This document shows positions 8,282-15,119 of a stretch of DNA of 21,602 bases, in pieces (the stretch's first letter is position 1; the number at the start of each line of letters is the position of its first letter). The stretch spans positions 1 to 21,602 of the forward strand of contig JACOVL010000059.1 of NCBI GenBank assembly GCA_016177355.1, in the 5' to 3' direction. Source of the DNA: Betaproteobacteria bacterium. GTDB taxonomy: Bacteria; Pseudomonadota; Gammaproteobacteria; Burkholderiales; SG8-41. The position numbers and the translations under genes are program-made. Below the pieces are notes generated by a model that ran no database searches, was not told where the DNA came from, and saw only the letters and a list, made by a program, of their open reading frames with translations.

Positions 8282-9268
8282 ATGAAAAACCACGGATTGC
8301 ATTCCCTTGCGCTCGCCCTGGCGTTGTTCTCGGCCGGCGCCCCGGCGACCGGCGCGGATTCGGCAAAGGACTACCCCGACCGGCCGGTACGCCTGATCGT
8401 GCCGAACGCGCCGGGCAGCGCGGTGGACACCCTGAGCCGCATCGTGGGCACCAAGCTGAGTGAAGTCATCGGCCAGCAGATCGTGATGGACAACCGCCCC
8501 GGAGCGTCCGGCATCATCGCCATGGAGATCGGCAAGAATGGCACGCCGGACGGTTATACGCTGATCACCGCGACTACGGCGGCCTCCACCGTCGCCAGAC
8601 TGCTCCAGAAGAAGCCCACCTTTCACCCCGTGACCGACTACGACTACGTCGTGCAGTTCGCGGAGACGCCCAACGTGCTGGTGGTCAATCCCCCGCTGCC
8701 GATCAAGTCGGTGAAGGAGCTCATCGCTTACGCCAAGAGCAAGCAGACCGGGTTCAACATGGCCTCCGCCGGCGCCGGCTCGCAAAGCCATCTGTCCGGG
8801 GCGTTCTTCCAGCAGGCCGCCAAGATCGAGTCGCTGCACGTTCCTTACAAGGGCGGCGGTCCGTCGGTCGCCTCGGTGGTGGCGGGTGAGTCTCAGTGGA
8901 CGCTGATACCCTCGCCGGCGGCGATGTTGCACGTCAACGCCGGGCGCCTCCGCGCCATCGCGCACACCCTGCCCGGTCCCACGCCGCTGCTCCCCAACAT
9001 TCCGCCGATCGCCGACACCCTGCCGGGTTTCGATTACAGCGGGTGGATGGGCTTCTTCGTGCCGAAGGGCACGCCCAAGCCGATCGTCGACAAGCTGCGG
9101 GCGGCGGTGGTGAAGACCATGGCTACGCCCGAGGTGAAGAAGGGGATGGCGTTCCAGGCCACCGAGATCGTCATCGGGGGGCCCGCGGAATTCCGCAAGG
9201 TGGTGCAGGACTCGATGGTCAAGAACGCCAAATTGGTGAAGGCGCTCGGGTTGTCAGCCACCAACTAG
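8282..9268 (+). CDS. Bug/TctC-family periplasmic solute-binding protein (second copy)
   Basis: Second orphan tripartite-tricarboxylate-type binding protein, 328 residues, clearly a different family member from the one at 5605. The start is fixed by an excellent Shine-Dalgarno site (AGGAGG, 6 nt before the ATG) and by the signal peptide (MKNHGLHSLALALALFSAGAPATGA). Landmarks: YPDRPVRLIVPNAPGSAVDT, MDNRPGASGIIAMEIGKNGTPDGYT, HVPYKGGGPSVASV. A weak promoter candidate is TTGCTT (8201-8206), 17 bp, CAGAAT (8224-8229). It ends at a strong terminator (9290-9317) and is followed by an acyl-CoA dehydrogenase gene, which hints that its ligand may be a carboxylic acid later degraded as a CoA thioester (inference). 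Confidence 0.92.
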   Translation: MKNHGLHSLALALALFSAGAPATGADSAKDYPDRPVRLIVPNAPGSAVDTLSRIVGTKLSEVIGQQIVMDNRPGASGIIAMEIGKNGTPDGYTLITATTAASTVARLLQKKPTFHPVTDYDYVVQFAETPNVLVVNPPLPIKSVKELIAYAKSKQTGFNMASAGAGSQSHLSGAFFQQAAKIESLHVPYKGGGPSVASVVAGESQWTLIPSPAAMLHVNAGRLRAIAHTLPGPTPLLPNIPPIADTLPGFDYSGWMGFFVPKGTPKPIVDKLRAAVVKTMATPEVKKGMAFQATEIVIGGPAEFRKVVQDSMVKNAKLVKALGLSATN

Positions 9269-9289
9269 GGGCGACCGGAACCCAGCGAC

Positions 9290-9317
9290 AAAGGGCGGCT
9301 ACGGCCGCCCTTTTTTT
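9290..9317 (+). terminator. Strong intrinsic terminator with UNCG tetraloop
   Basis: Stem GGGCGGC (9293-9299) pairs perfectly with GCCGCCC (9304-9310) around the loop TACG closed by C-G, which is the extra-stable UNCG tetraloop class. Seven T follow (9311-9317), and AAA upstream (9290-9292) can extend the stem. It closes the Bug gene that ends at 9268, so the acyl-CoA dehydrogenase gene 18 nt further on would need its own promoter or read-through. Confidence 0.92.
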
Positions 9318-9334
9318 CAGGAAAGGAATTCCAC

Positions 9335-10585
9335 ATGCTGCTGGACGAAATGGTAGAGCGCGGGCTGCCGGAAGAGACGCGCATGATGCGGGACGTCACC
9401 CGCAAGTTCGTGAACGAGCACGTGATTCCCTTCACGCGCCGGAACTGGCAGCAGGAATGGAACATGAACCCGGACGGACGGCTGCCGCGCAAGATACTGG
9501 AAGTGGCCGACCAGATCGGGATCCGCACCCTCGGCGTGCCCGAGGAGTTCGGCGGCACGCCGCTCGACCCCAGGACCGAGGTGCAGACGTTCGCGGTGAT
9601 CTCGGAGGAGATCTCGCGCGGCGACTGCGGCCTGTCCGACAAGATGGTGCAGATCTGGAAGGTCTCGGTGCTGCTGCGGAACGTCGCGCCGCGCCACCTG
9701 CAGGAGCTGTGGTTTCCGCGCATCGTGAAGGACCCGGCGTTCCTGCTCGCGCACTGCCTCACCGAGCCGCGCGGCGCGTCCGACCGCTGGCTGCCCTACG
9801 ACGTGCCGGAAGCGATGATGCACACCCGCGCGGAGCTGAAGGGCGACAGGTGGGTGATCAACGGCCGCAAGCAGTTCATCAGCAACGGCTACGATGCGAA
9901 GCTCTACGTCGTCTACGCCACCACCCGGCCGGGGGCGGGCATGACCAGGGGCACCTCGAGCTTCCTGGTGCCGCGCGAGACCAAGGGATTCTCCGTGCAG
10001 CGCTGCAACGAGACCCTCGGCGGGCGCTTCATGAACAACGGCGAGATGGTGTTCGAGAACATGGAGCTGCCGAAGGACCACTGCCTGGTCGAGAACGCCG
10101 CGCTGACCCGGGCGGGCGTCTACTTCCGGCCGGGCAAGATCATCCAGGGCTCGAAGAACCTCGGCGTCGCAGTGCGGGCGTTCGAGGAAACCGCCAGTTA
10201 CGTCCAGGACTACGTCCAGGGCGGCCGCATCCTCATCAAGCACCAAGCGACCGCCATCCGGCTCGCGGAAATGGCGACCAAGATCTGCGCCGTGCGGGGA
10301 TTGCTGCGGGAAGCCTCGCGCGCCGTGGACGGGAACGCGCCCGAGGCGGAAGTGCTCTGCAACATGGTGAAGCTCTACGCCTCCGAGTCGGTGCTGGAAG
10401 TGTGCAAGCACGCGATGGAGCTGCACGGGGGCAACGGCACGATGCTCGACTTCGGCATCGAGAAGCTCTACCGCGACGCCTCCATGTTCCTGCACATGGA
10501 CGGCACCGTGGACGTGACCAAGTTCAAGATCGTGAAGAACCTGTTCCCGGACACCGCCGGCAAGTACGCGGGGCCGGAGGCCTGA
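9335..10585 (+). CDS. Acyl-CoA dehydrogenase family protein
   Basis: FAD-dependent alpha,beta-dehydrogenase of acyl-CoA thioesters, 416 residues, start supported by GGA 7 nt before the ATG. Three-domain ACAD architecture: helical N-domain (about 1-130, with RTLGVPEEFGG), beta domain opened by HCLTEPRGASD and ending near MVFENMELP, and helical C-domain with the MELHGGNG segment and IEKLYRDASMFLHMDGT. In the last motif, where short- and medium-chain enzymes have the catalytic Glu (IYEGT), this protein has Asp389 (MDGT). The base may be Asp, or located elsewhere as in isovaleryl- and long-chain dehydrogenases. Substrate unknown; a branched or cyclic acid is possible. Convergent with the methyltransferase gene 36 nt away. 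Confidence 0.9.
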   Translation: MLLDEMVERGLPEETRMMRDVTRKFVNEHVIPFTRRNWQQEWNMNPDGRLPRKILEVADQIGIRTLGVPEEFGGTPLDPRTEVQTFAVISEEISRGDCGLSDKMVQIWKVSVLLRNVAPRHLQELWFPRIVKDPAFLLAHCLTEPRGASDRWLPYDVPEAMMHTRAELKGDRWVINGRKQFISNGYDAKLYVVYATTRPGAGMTRGTSSFLVPRETKGFSVQRCNETLGGRFMNNGEMVFENMELPKDHCLVENAALTRAGVYFRPGKIIQGSKNLGVAVRAFEETASYVQDYVQGGRILIKHQATAIRLAEMATKICAVRGLLREASRAVDGNAPEAEVLCNMVKLYASESVLEVCKHAMELHGGNGTMLDFGIEKLYRDASMFLHMDGTVDVTKFKIVKNLFPDTAGKYAGPEA

Positions 10586-10621
10586 TCAGCCCGCGGCAAT
10601 CATCCCGTAATTATCCCGCAG

Positions 10622-11485
10622 TTATCCCTTGGGCGCGGGCTTCGCCCCGCCGCGGGTCGCGCTCCACTTGCCGGAGTTGGCCCCGGATCTGGTCGTCCCT
10701 TCCATGGCGTTGCCGCTCACCCGGCCGCTGTACTGCGTGCCGCCGGCGGCGAAGCTGATCTCGCTGCCGCGGAGCCTCCCGTTCGCGATCGGCGTGATCG
10801 TGTCGCCGGTCTTCAGCGTGCCGGTAATCATCTGGAATTCCTGCTTCAGCGCGAGCTCGCCCTGCGGCAGCTGCCACGTGCCCCCCACTTTGGCGGGAAC
10901 CACCCAGAAATAGGCGGTGCAGTAGGACGTGCAGCCTTCTTTTTCGCTCGCCTCGGCGGTCCGGTCGGCTTTCCATTCGCCCATGGTGAAGGAGTTCGAC
11001 ACGATGCGGGTGCCGGGCTTGAGATCGAGGATCTTCGGCCGCAGCTTGAGGTTGATGTCCGGCAGCAGGAACATCGTGATCACCGTCGCCTGCGAGAAAT
11101 CGCTCTCGAACAGATCGGCCTTGACGAAGCGGGCTTTGTCGGCGACGCCTTCCTTCGCGGCGTTGCGCTGCGACAGCTCCACCATGTCCGGGTTGTACTC
11201 GATGCCGAGCGCGCGCGCGCCGCGCTTCGCCGCGGTGATGACGGTGCGCCCGTCGCCCGAGCCGAGGTCTATCACGTAGTCCCTGGCCGTCACCCTGGCG
11301 AGGCCCATCATCCGGTCCACCAGGGCCTGCGGCGTCGGCACCCACACGACGTCCTTGCCCGCCTGGCCGACCTGCGGCTCGTAGGCCTGCGGCGCCGCCG
11401 GCTTGTCCTGCGCGAGAGCGCCGGCGGCGGTCAGGGACAGAACGAGCGTCAGCAACAAACGCCGGGTAAAACGTAATGCAATCAT
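10622..11485 (-). CDS. SAM-dependent methyltransferase fold protein with signal peptide and C-terminal beta domain
   Basis: The start at 11485 is set by GGAG 8 nt upstream and by a signal peptide (MIALRFTRRLLLTLVLSLTAAGALAQ, cleavage after ALA). Residues about 45-180 form a class I methyltransferase Rossmann fold with motif I VIDLGSGDGRT (residues 70-80) and the acidic end of strand 2 (LGIEYNPDMV). From about residue 195 a beta-rich domain follows (GGTWQLPQGEL, YSGRVSGNAMEGTTRSG) resembling a small barrel. The final residues are Pro/Lys-rich. The odd point is location: SAM is a cytoplasmic cofactor, yet the protein appears exported. It may bind a ligand without methylating, or the N-terminus may act as a membrane anchor. 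Function not known. Confidence 0.8.
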   Translation of the reverse strand: MIALRFTRRLLLTLVLSLTAAGALAQDKPAAPQAYEPQVGQAGKDVVWVPTPQALVDRMMGLARVTARDYVIDLGSGDGRTVITAAKRGARALGIEYNPDMVELSQRNAAKEGVADKARFVKADLFESDFSQATVITMFLLPDINLKLRPKILDLKPGTRIVSNSFTMGEWKADRTAEASEKEGCTSYCTAYFWVVPAKVGGTWQLPQGELALKQEFQMITGTLKTGDTITPIANGRLRGSEISFAAGGTQYSGRVSGNAMEGTTRSGANSGKWSATRGGAKPAPKG

Positions 11486-11606
11486 TTGGGAATCTCCGGT
11501 GGTGTTGGGCGCGAAACGGGCGGCATCCGCCCGTCGCGGAAGCGTGATGATACAGGAATCGGGGAAATGCGCGACCGCCTGCAAAACGAAACCGCGGTCT
11601 CCCGGT

Positions 11607-11634
11607 GTGTTACAATGTTACATCAATGTAACAC
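11607..11634 (+). promoter_or_regulatory. Operator/promoter of the first VapBC-type module
   Basis: Perfect inverted repeat TGTTACAT-CA-ATGTAACA (11616-11623 and 11626-11633), preceded by an extra half-site GTGTTACA (11607-11614) that is also the reverse complement of 11627-11634. A -10-like TACAAT (11611-11616) lies inside it. The site ends 17 nt before the antitoxin ATG. This is the expected arrangement for autoregulation by a ribbon-helix-helix antitoxin. Confidence 0.75.
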
Positions 11635-11651
11635 AAATCACGGAGTCATCC

Positions 11652-11906
11652 ATGGCCGCCATCATCAACGCGCGCGTCCCCCCTCGCGTCGAGGAAAAGC
11701 TGTCCGAATACTGCGCCAAGCGCGGGGTCACGCGCACGGAGGCGGTGGTGCGCGCCCTCGACCATTATTTTGATCACGAATCCGGCGGCGCGAGCCCGTA
11801 CTCGCTGGCGTCGGATCTGATTCCGCCCAAAGGGGTCAAGGAGCTGCAGTCCGGCAACGTTCGCGAGCTCGCGCGCAAGGCGTTTCGTGGCCCGCGCTCT
11901 CGTTGA
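11652..11906 (+). CDS. Ribbon-helix-helix antitoxin (CopG/VapB-like)
   Basis: 84-residue DNA-binding antitoxin. The N-terminus has the ribbon-helix-helix pattern: a short strand (AAIINARVPPRVEEKL) followed by two helices (SEYCAKRGVTRTEAVVRALDHYFD). The C-terminal half (from about residue 45, ending GNVRELARKAFRGPRSR) is the basic, flexible part expected to wrap the toxin. The start ATG at 11652 is chosen because the protein homology begins there and the operator is immediately upstream. The gene overlaps the PIN toxin gene by 20 nt, indicating translational coupling. It should repress its own operon at 11607-11634. Confidence 0.85.
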   Translation: MAAIINARVPPRVEEKLSEYCAKRGVTRTEAVVRALDHYFDHESGGASPYSLASDLIPPKGVKELQSGNVRELARKAFRGPRSR

Positions 11907-12309
11907 CACCGGCGCGGTCGTCGCCCTGGTCAACCGCGCGGATCGCCGCCACGCCGCAGCGGTCGAATGGTTCAGGCGCTTCCGCGGGCAGTTGCTGACG
12001 ACCGAGGCGGTGATCACAGAGACGGCCTACGTCCTGGCGGCCAGTCCCGCCCACCTGCGCGCAGCCCTCCTCTGGTTCGAGCGCGCCCGCGCGGCCGGCT
12101 TGCTGCTGGTGGAGCCGGTGTCGGATTACGCGGCGCTTTCCCGGATCATCGCCCAGTACGCGAGCCTGCCCTGCGATTACGCCGATGCGTCGCTCATCGC
12201 GCTCGCCGAGCGCACGGGCGTGACCGTCATCGCCACTGTGGACCAGCGTGATTTCTCGGTTTACCGCCTGCGGGGCCGGAGACGCTTCCGCGTCGTGCTC
12301 GGTAACTGA
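11887..12309 (+). CDS. PIN-domain toxin (VapC-like ribonuclease)
   Basis: 140-residue PIN-domain protein, GTG start, overlapping the antitoxin gene. The acidic metal-binding residues are all visible: Asp7 (LVDTGAVVALV), Glu45 (VITETAYVL), Asp97/Asp100 (CDYADASLIALAE) and Asp119/Asp122 (ATVDQRDFSVY). VapC-type toxins are Mg-dependent endoribonucleases acting on tRNA or rRNA and are inactivated by their antitoxin; the target here is unknown. This is the normal antitoxin-first order. It ends 12 nt from the end of the convergent ParE-type gene, so two TA modules lie tail to tail. Confidence 0.88.
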   Translation: MARALVDTGAVVALVNRADRRHAAAVEWFRRFRGQLLTTEAVITETAYVLAASPAHLRAALLWFERARAAGLLLVEPVSDYAALSRIIAQYASLPCDYADASLIALAERTGVTVIATVDQRDFSVYRLRGRRRFRVVLGN

Positions 12310-12321
12310 AACGGCGCGATC

Positions 12322-12612
12322 TCACGGATAATCCAGCTCGCGCTGGTGACGGATGCCGAGGATCCAGATCTCGGCGCGCTCCGGAAAAAACCAGTAGAGG
12401 GCGACGTAGCCGGTCTTTCCGAACGAGATCACCAGCTCCCGCAACCCGCCCGCGACGCTGCGCCCGATCAGCGGGTGCTCCGCCAATGCCTCGACCGCGT
12501 GGCGGATCGCGGCGGCCGCTCTGATGGCGGCGGGGGGGTCCCGTTCGGCGAGGAATTCGAAGGCGCGCTCGATATCGGCCAGCGCGCGCGCCGAGTAGAT
12601 TATCTGCGCCAC
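12322..12612 (-). CDS. ParE/RelE-superfamily toxin
   Basis: 96-residue toxin of the RelE/ParE fold. The N-terminal strand-helix (AQIIYSARALADIERAFEFL) and the C-terminal pattern (GKTGYVALYWFFPERAEIWILGIRHQRELDY) are typical; the last helix-strand with IRHQRE is characteristic of ParE-like proteins, which poison gyrase, rather than of ribosome-dependent RelE. The start is GTG at 12612, 13 nt inside the antitoxin gene, so translation is coupled. The product is intact with no missing segment. Confidence 0.87.
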   Translation of the reverse strand: MAQIIYSARALADIERAFEFLAERDPPAAIRAAAAIRHAVEALAEHPLIGRSVAGGLRELVISFGKTGYVALYWFFPERAEIWILGIRHQRELDYP

Positions 12613-12881
12613 GGCGCCGGCCGCGGCGGCTTCTCGCCTTTCGCGAGGCGATCCATCCAGGCGTGCACGTCCTCGGCGCGGTACACCGCCCCGCCCGCCT
12701 CGATGTCCGCCTTGGCGGCCAGCGCGTCGCGAACGAAGGCCTTCATGCGCTCCTCGCGCGTGACCTCCCGCTCCAGCGCCTCGATCATGAGGCTGTGCGC
12801 CGAGCGCCCGGTCTCCCGCGCCAGGCGCGCGATGCGGGCCTTGAGCTTTTCAGGCAGCTTGAGCGTGGTCGTGACGGCCAT
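12600..12881 (-). CDS. ParD-like ribbon-helix-helix antitoxin
   Basis: 93-residue antitoxin. The N-terminus is a clear ribbon-helix-helix: TTLKLPEKLKARIARLARETGRSAHSLMIEALEREV, followed by an acidic/basic toxin-binding tail ending PPRPAPWRR. The ATG at 12881 is chosen because the strand motif starts there; longer frames to 12938 run back through the operator. No good Shine-Dalgarno site is seen, and a -10-like TACATT sits about 14 nt upstream of the ATG, so the leader is short. It precedes and overlaps the ParE-type toxin gene. Confidence 0.85.
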   Translation of the reverse strand: MAVTTTLKLPEKLKARIARLARETGRSAHSLMIEALEREVTREERMKAFVRDALAAKADIEAGGAVYRAEDVHAWMDRLAKGEKPPRPAPWRR

Positions 12882-12900
12882 GGCGGACGGGAAATGTAGG

Positions 12901-12920
12901 GGTAACACCATGGTAACACC
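12901..12920 (-). promoter_or_regulatory. Direct-repeat operator of the ParDE-type module
   Basis: The 9-bp word GGTAACACC occurs at 12901-12909 and 12912-12920, an 11-bp period of about one helical turn, on the same DNA face. It lies 19 nt upstream of the antitoxin ATG. Spaced direct repeats of this kind suit cooperative binding by ribbon-helix-helix dimers. On the minus strand the core reads GTGTTAC, the same core as the half-sites of the neighbouring VapBC-type operator. Confidence 0.65.
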
Positions 12921-13023
12921 GAGATCCCGACGCCGCAATGTGGGGGGCGCGATGAACGGACGCCGGAACTTACATAACTAATTGAATAGTAAACTATTTT
13001 TTGGTCTGTCCCCATTAACTCCA

Positions 13024-13146
13024 TCAGCGGCAGGGAACGTTCTGCGCGTTGGGGCACCAGTCCGCGCTGTTCGACACGCCGATGGCAACACTGCCGCAAC
13101 CGGCCAGCAGCAGGCACAGCGCGACGACGCCGGCTTTGACGTCCAA
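13024..13146 (-). CDS. Possible tiny lipoprotein or remnant of one
   Basis: A 40-residue frame from TTG at 13146 gives a lipoprotein-like signal: hydrophobic VVALCLLLAGC with lipobox LLAGC, then GSVAIGVSNSADWCPN and a Cys at the end (VPCR). The hydrophobic core and lipobox are convincing, but there is no clear Shine-Dalgarno site and the normal positively charged Met start is missing, so the 5' end may have been lost. It is flanked on both sides by repeat-like sequence containing the CCCCATTA / CCCCATTC words. It may be a pseudogene fragment. Confidence 0.35.
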   Translation of the reverse strand: MDVKAGVVALCLLLAGCGSVAIGVSNSADWCPNAQNVPCR

Positions 13147-13223
13147 GCCGCTAGCCGAATCTTTTACTGCCGCAAAAAACTGATGATTCAAGACCTGGTC
13201 CTTCGGCCCTGCGGAAAAGTTAC

Positions 13224-13274
13224 ACCGACCCCATTCATTTACTACCGACCCCATTCATTTACTATTCATTTACT
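13224..13274. repeat. Short tandem repeat, 20-bp unit
   Basis: The unit ACCGACCCCATTCATTTACT occurs twice exactly (13224-13243 and 13244-13263), followed by a partial third copy (13264-13274), with the word CACCGACC again at 13277-13284. A related phrase, GGTCTGTCCCCATTA, lies at 13001-13015. Together these look like debris of a small REP- or transposon-related repeat. Confidence 0.7.
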
Positions 13275-13410
13275 TGCACCGACCGCAAATTCTGATCGCG
13301 GACTGGATTGATGATTTACGAAACGTGGCGGAGCTTTTGTGCGAATGAGCCAACATAATTTACGCCTCGCCGATGAGAAATAAAAGTAAACTTAGACTCG
13401 ATCTTCGTCC

Positions 13411-13474
13411 ACCGAACCGCGTCGGACCAGCTCAAGCCATTGATCTGAAGAAATGAAGCCGCAAGACAGGGCCG
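13411..13474 (+). repeat. Dispersed repeat A, copy 1
   Basis: About 60 bp with roughly 80% identity by eye to 18887-18949, same orientation. Shared words include GTCGGACCAG, CATTGATC and ATGAAGCCG. The translated frames differ between the copies, so it is probably non-coding. Confidence 0.7.
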
Positions 13475-13550
13475 GCCCAGACGCTTAGACGCGCCAATCA
13501 CTCCGAGGGATGAGGGGTGAGGGATGAAGAAAACTCCTTCACTCGTCGCC

Positions 13551-13591
13551 CATCACCGGTTCTTGTCGTTATGCGCACATCCTAGACCCCG
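13551..13591 (+). repeat. Dispersed repeat B, copy 1 (left flank of the cyclase-lipase module)
   Basis: Starts CATCACCGGTT and contains GTTATGCGCACATCCTAG. It matches 17302-17345 in the same orientation, with a 3-nt length difference. The two copies bracket the two-gene module at 13667-17123. Confidence 0.7.
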
Positions 13592-13666
13592 AATGCCGCG
13601 CCCGCAACGCGGATTTTGATGAGGCGTGACTGACTTGTGACTATTGACAAGTTTTTCGCACCGCCG

Positions 13667-15085
13667 TCAGGCCCATTGGCGGTGATTGAATACAGTGAAG
13701 ACATCGGCAACAGGGCTCACTCCGGTGAACCCCTCTATCGCACAACGATATACACCCGGTCGCAGTGGAGCAAGCTCGGCTGATATCCATCCCTCTCGAC
13801 CAGCAGGATAATTGACACGAGCTATCTCAGTTCCGTTCTGGTTTTCGGTAACCACCGCGTGGAGTGCGGGTGACGGTGACGGCTCCGTCAAAACCCTAAT
13901 GCTGACGGGCTCGTCGTCCCAATAGGCGTCCTCAATGTCCAATGCCACCTTGATCAGAGCCGATGGAGACACCCGATACACCGGTGCCGTCAAATCCAGG
14001 TCGAGACTTGTTATGGCTTCGCATACATGATGAAGTGCCTCCGTGGCATTCTGCAATGAAGCATGGCAAGTAGCCACGTAGGTTTCCAACATCTTGTTGC
14101 TCAGCTCGACGGGCGTAGCTGAAATTCGAGGTACAGTGCCATCCCCCTTGAGATTGCGGCCTGCATGATGACGTAGCAACTCGACGGAACCGCCTTCGCC
14201 CAACTTGGCAGACTGAAGGGTTTCCTGATGTGTCCCGACAACCGGAATCAGCCGATATCCTTCCCTGACATACTGCTCGTCCTTCAGATGCGCATCGACG
14301 GCCTGACGTATCTCGGTGTGAAATGCAGCCGCGTCCTGGAGCTTGGCCATCGACACGTATGGAAGGGTCGGGCAATCGGTAAGATACATGGGTTCGCCAG
14401 AAAATCCGGCAACGCAAGGATAAGTTGGAAGCAGTTGATACACGGACGTAAACGAGCGGGCAAGGGACGAAAGATCGAAGACGCCAAACGGCCCTTTGCG
14501 GACACCCTCAACCAAGGTTCGGAGTGCATTCACTGATCCGCGATAGGGTGTTCCAAAAGTCACCAGCGCTTTGGTGTCGCGCCAACCGTCGAGGACCTCG
14601 AGGGAATACCGGGCAACTAAACCACCCATCGAATGCGCCACGATAATCAGCTTGGCGGCCGCATTACCAGAGGCTTTGCGCCAATCATGAAGCCATCGGT
14701 CGCTGCATTTCTTTAACCGCCGTGCGGCGGCCCTGTTATCACGTCGCCAATCATACGGAAATTCGAAATAGTTCTTACCTCGCTCGATCCTGAATGTCTC
14801 AGCCAACGTTGCCGTCAAAGCGGCATATCCATCGATTTTCCAGAGATAGGGAAACAGATGAAGATCGGGCAAGATGCGGTCGGCCTCCACCTCGTCCACG
14901 ATCGCATCAGGATCCCCCGAATCTTCGGTGAGGGTGAGGTCAGTTATGCTACTGCCGAGGCTCGCAAGTGCGTGCAACCCAGCAGCAACCGACAGACCCC
15001 AGACCTCGCGCTCACGATGCCGCAATACGCTACCGAGGATCCCGGGGATCACTATCAGGACATCCGGCATCGGGTTCCGGGCCAT
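13667..15085 (-). CDS. LCAT-like alpha/beta-hydrolase (lipase/acyltransferase) with C-terminal beta-sandwich domain
   Basis: Predicted lipid esterase or acyltransferase of the LCAT/PDAT group, 472 residues. It opens with a strand and oxyanion loop (DVLIVIPGILGSVL), has the family's YDWR motif (FPYDWRRDNR, about residue 110), the nucleophile elbow AHSMGG with Ser152, the acid in GDGTVP (Asp315) and a likely catalytic His341 (TCHASLQ). The last 100 residues look like an Ig-like beta sandwich (VSIRVLTEPSP to GVYRCAIEGFTG). No signal peptide is seen, so it is probably cytoplasmic. The ATG at 15085 is used; ATG at 15070 or 15160 (overlapping the upstream gene) is possible. It follows the GAF-cyclase-caspase gene by 34 nt and is probably its effector partner (inference). 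Confidence 0.85.
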   Translation of the reverse strand: MARNPMPDVLIVIPGILGSVLRHREREVWGLSVAAGLHALASLGSSITDLTLTEDSGDPDAIVDEVEADRILPDLHLFPYLWKIDGYAALTATLAETFRIERGKNYFEFPYDWRRDNRAAARRLKKCSDRWLHDWRKASGNAAAKLIIVAHSMGGLVARYSLEVLDGWRDTKALVTFGTPYRGSVNALRTLVEGVRKGPFGVFDLSSLARSFTSVYQLLPTYPCVAGFSGEPMYLTDCPTLPYVSMAKLQDAAAFHTEIRQAVDAHLKDEQYVREGYRLIPVVGTHQETLQSAKLGEGGSVELLRHHAGRNLKGDGTVPRISATPVELSNKMLETYVATCHASLQNATEALHHVCEAITSLDLDLTAPVYRVSPSALIKVALDIEDAYWDDEPVSIRVLTEPSPSPALHAVVTENQNGTEIARVNYPAGREGWISAELAPLRPGVYRCAIEGFTGVSPVADVFTVFNHRQWA

Positions 15086-15119
15086 TGTCACTGAGGCGTC
15101 AGGACGTCGCGCAACGAGG

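Larger units (their letters stand above)
13147..13666. other. Non-coding, repeat-rich spacer
   Basis: 520 bases without a supportable gene. It holds the short tandem repeat at 13224-13274 and one copy each of two dispersed repeats (13411-13474 and 13551-13591). It is more AT-rich than the chromosome to the left. Short open frames here (for example 13316-13501, minus) overlap the dispersed repeat and have no start signal or recognisable protein. Confidence 0.6.

Noticed and set aside
8896..10758. 620-codon plus-strand ORF
   Set aside because: It runs out of frame through the second Bug gene and the acyl-CoA dehydrogenase gene; both real genes have Shine-Dalgarno sites and family motifs in another frame.
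12982..13311. 109-codon plus-strand ORF
   Set aside because: It crosses the repeat debris, lacks a ribosome site and overlaps the lipoprotein-like frame; it has no recognisable protein pattern.
13316..13501. 61-codon minus-strand ORF
   Set aside because: It overlaps dispersed repeat A, and the other repeat copy does not preserve the same reading frame, so it is unlikely to be coding.
13633..13684. Terminator for the lipase operon
   Set aside because: A CACCGCC/GGCGGTG stem overlaps the lipase stop, but the sequence after it on the minus strand is not T-rich. A 6-bp hairpin followed by T (13633-13656) points along the plus strand, where no gene ends.
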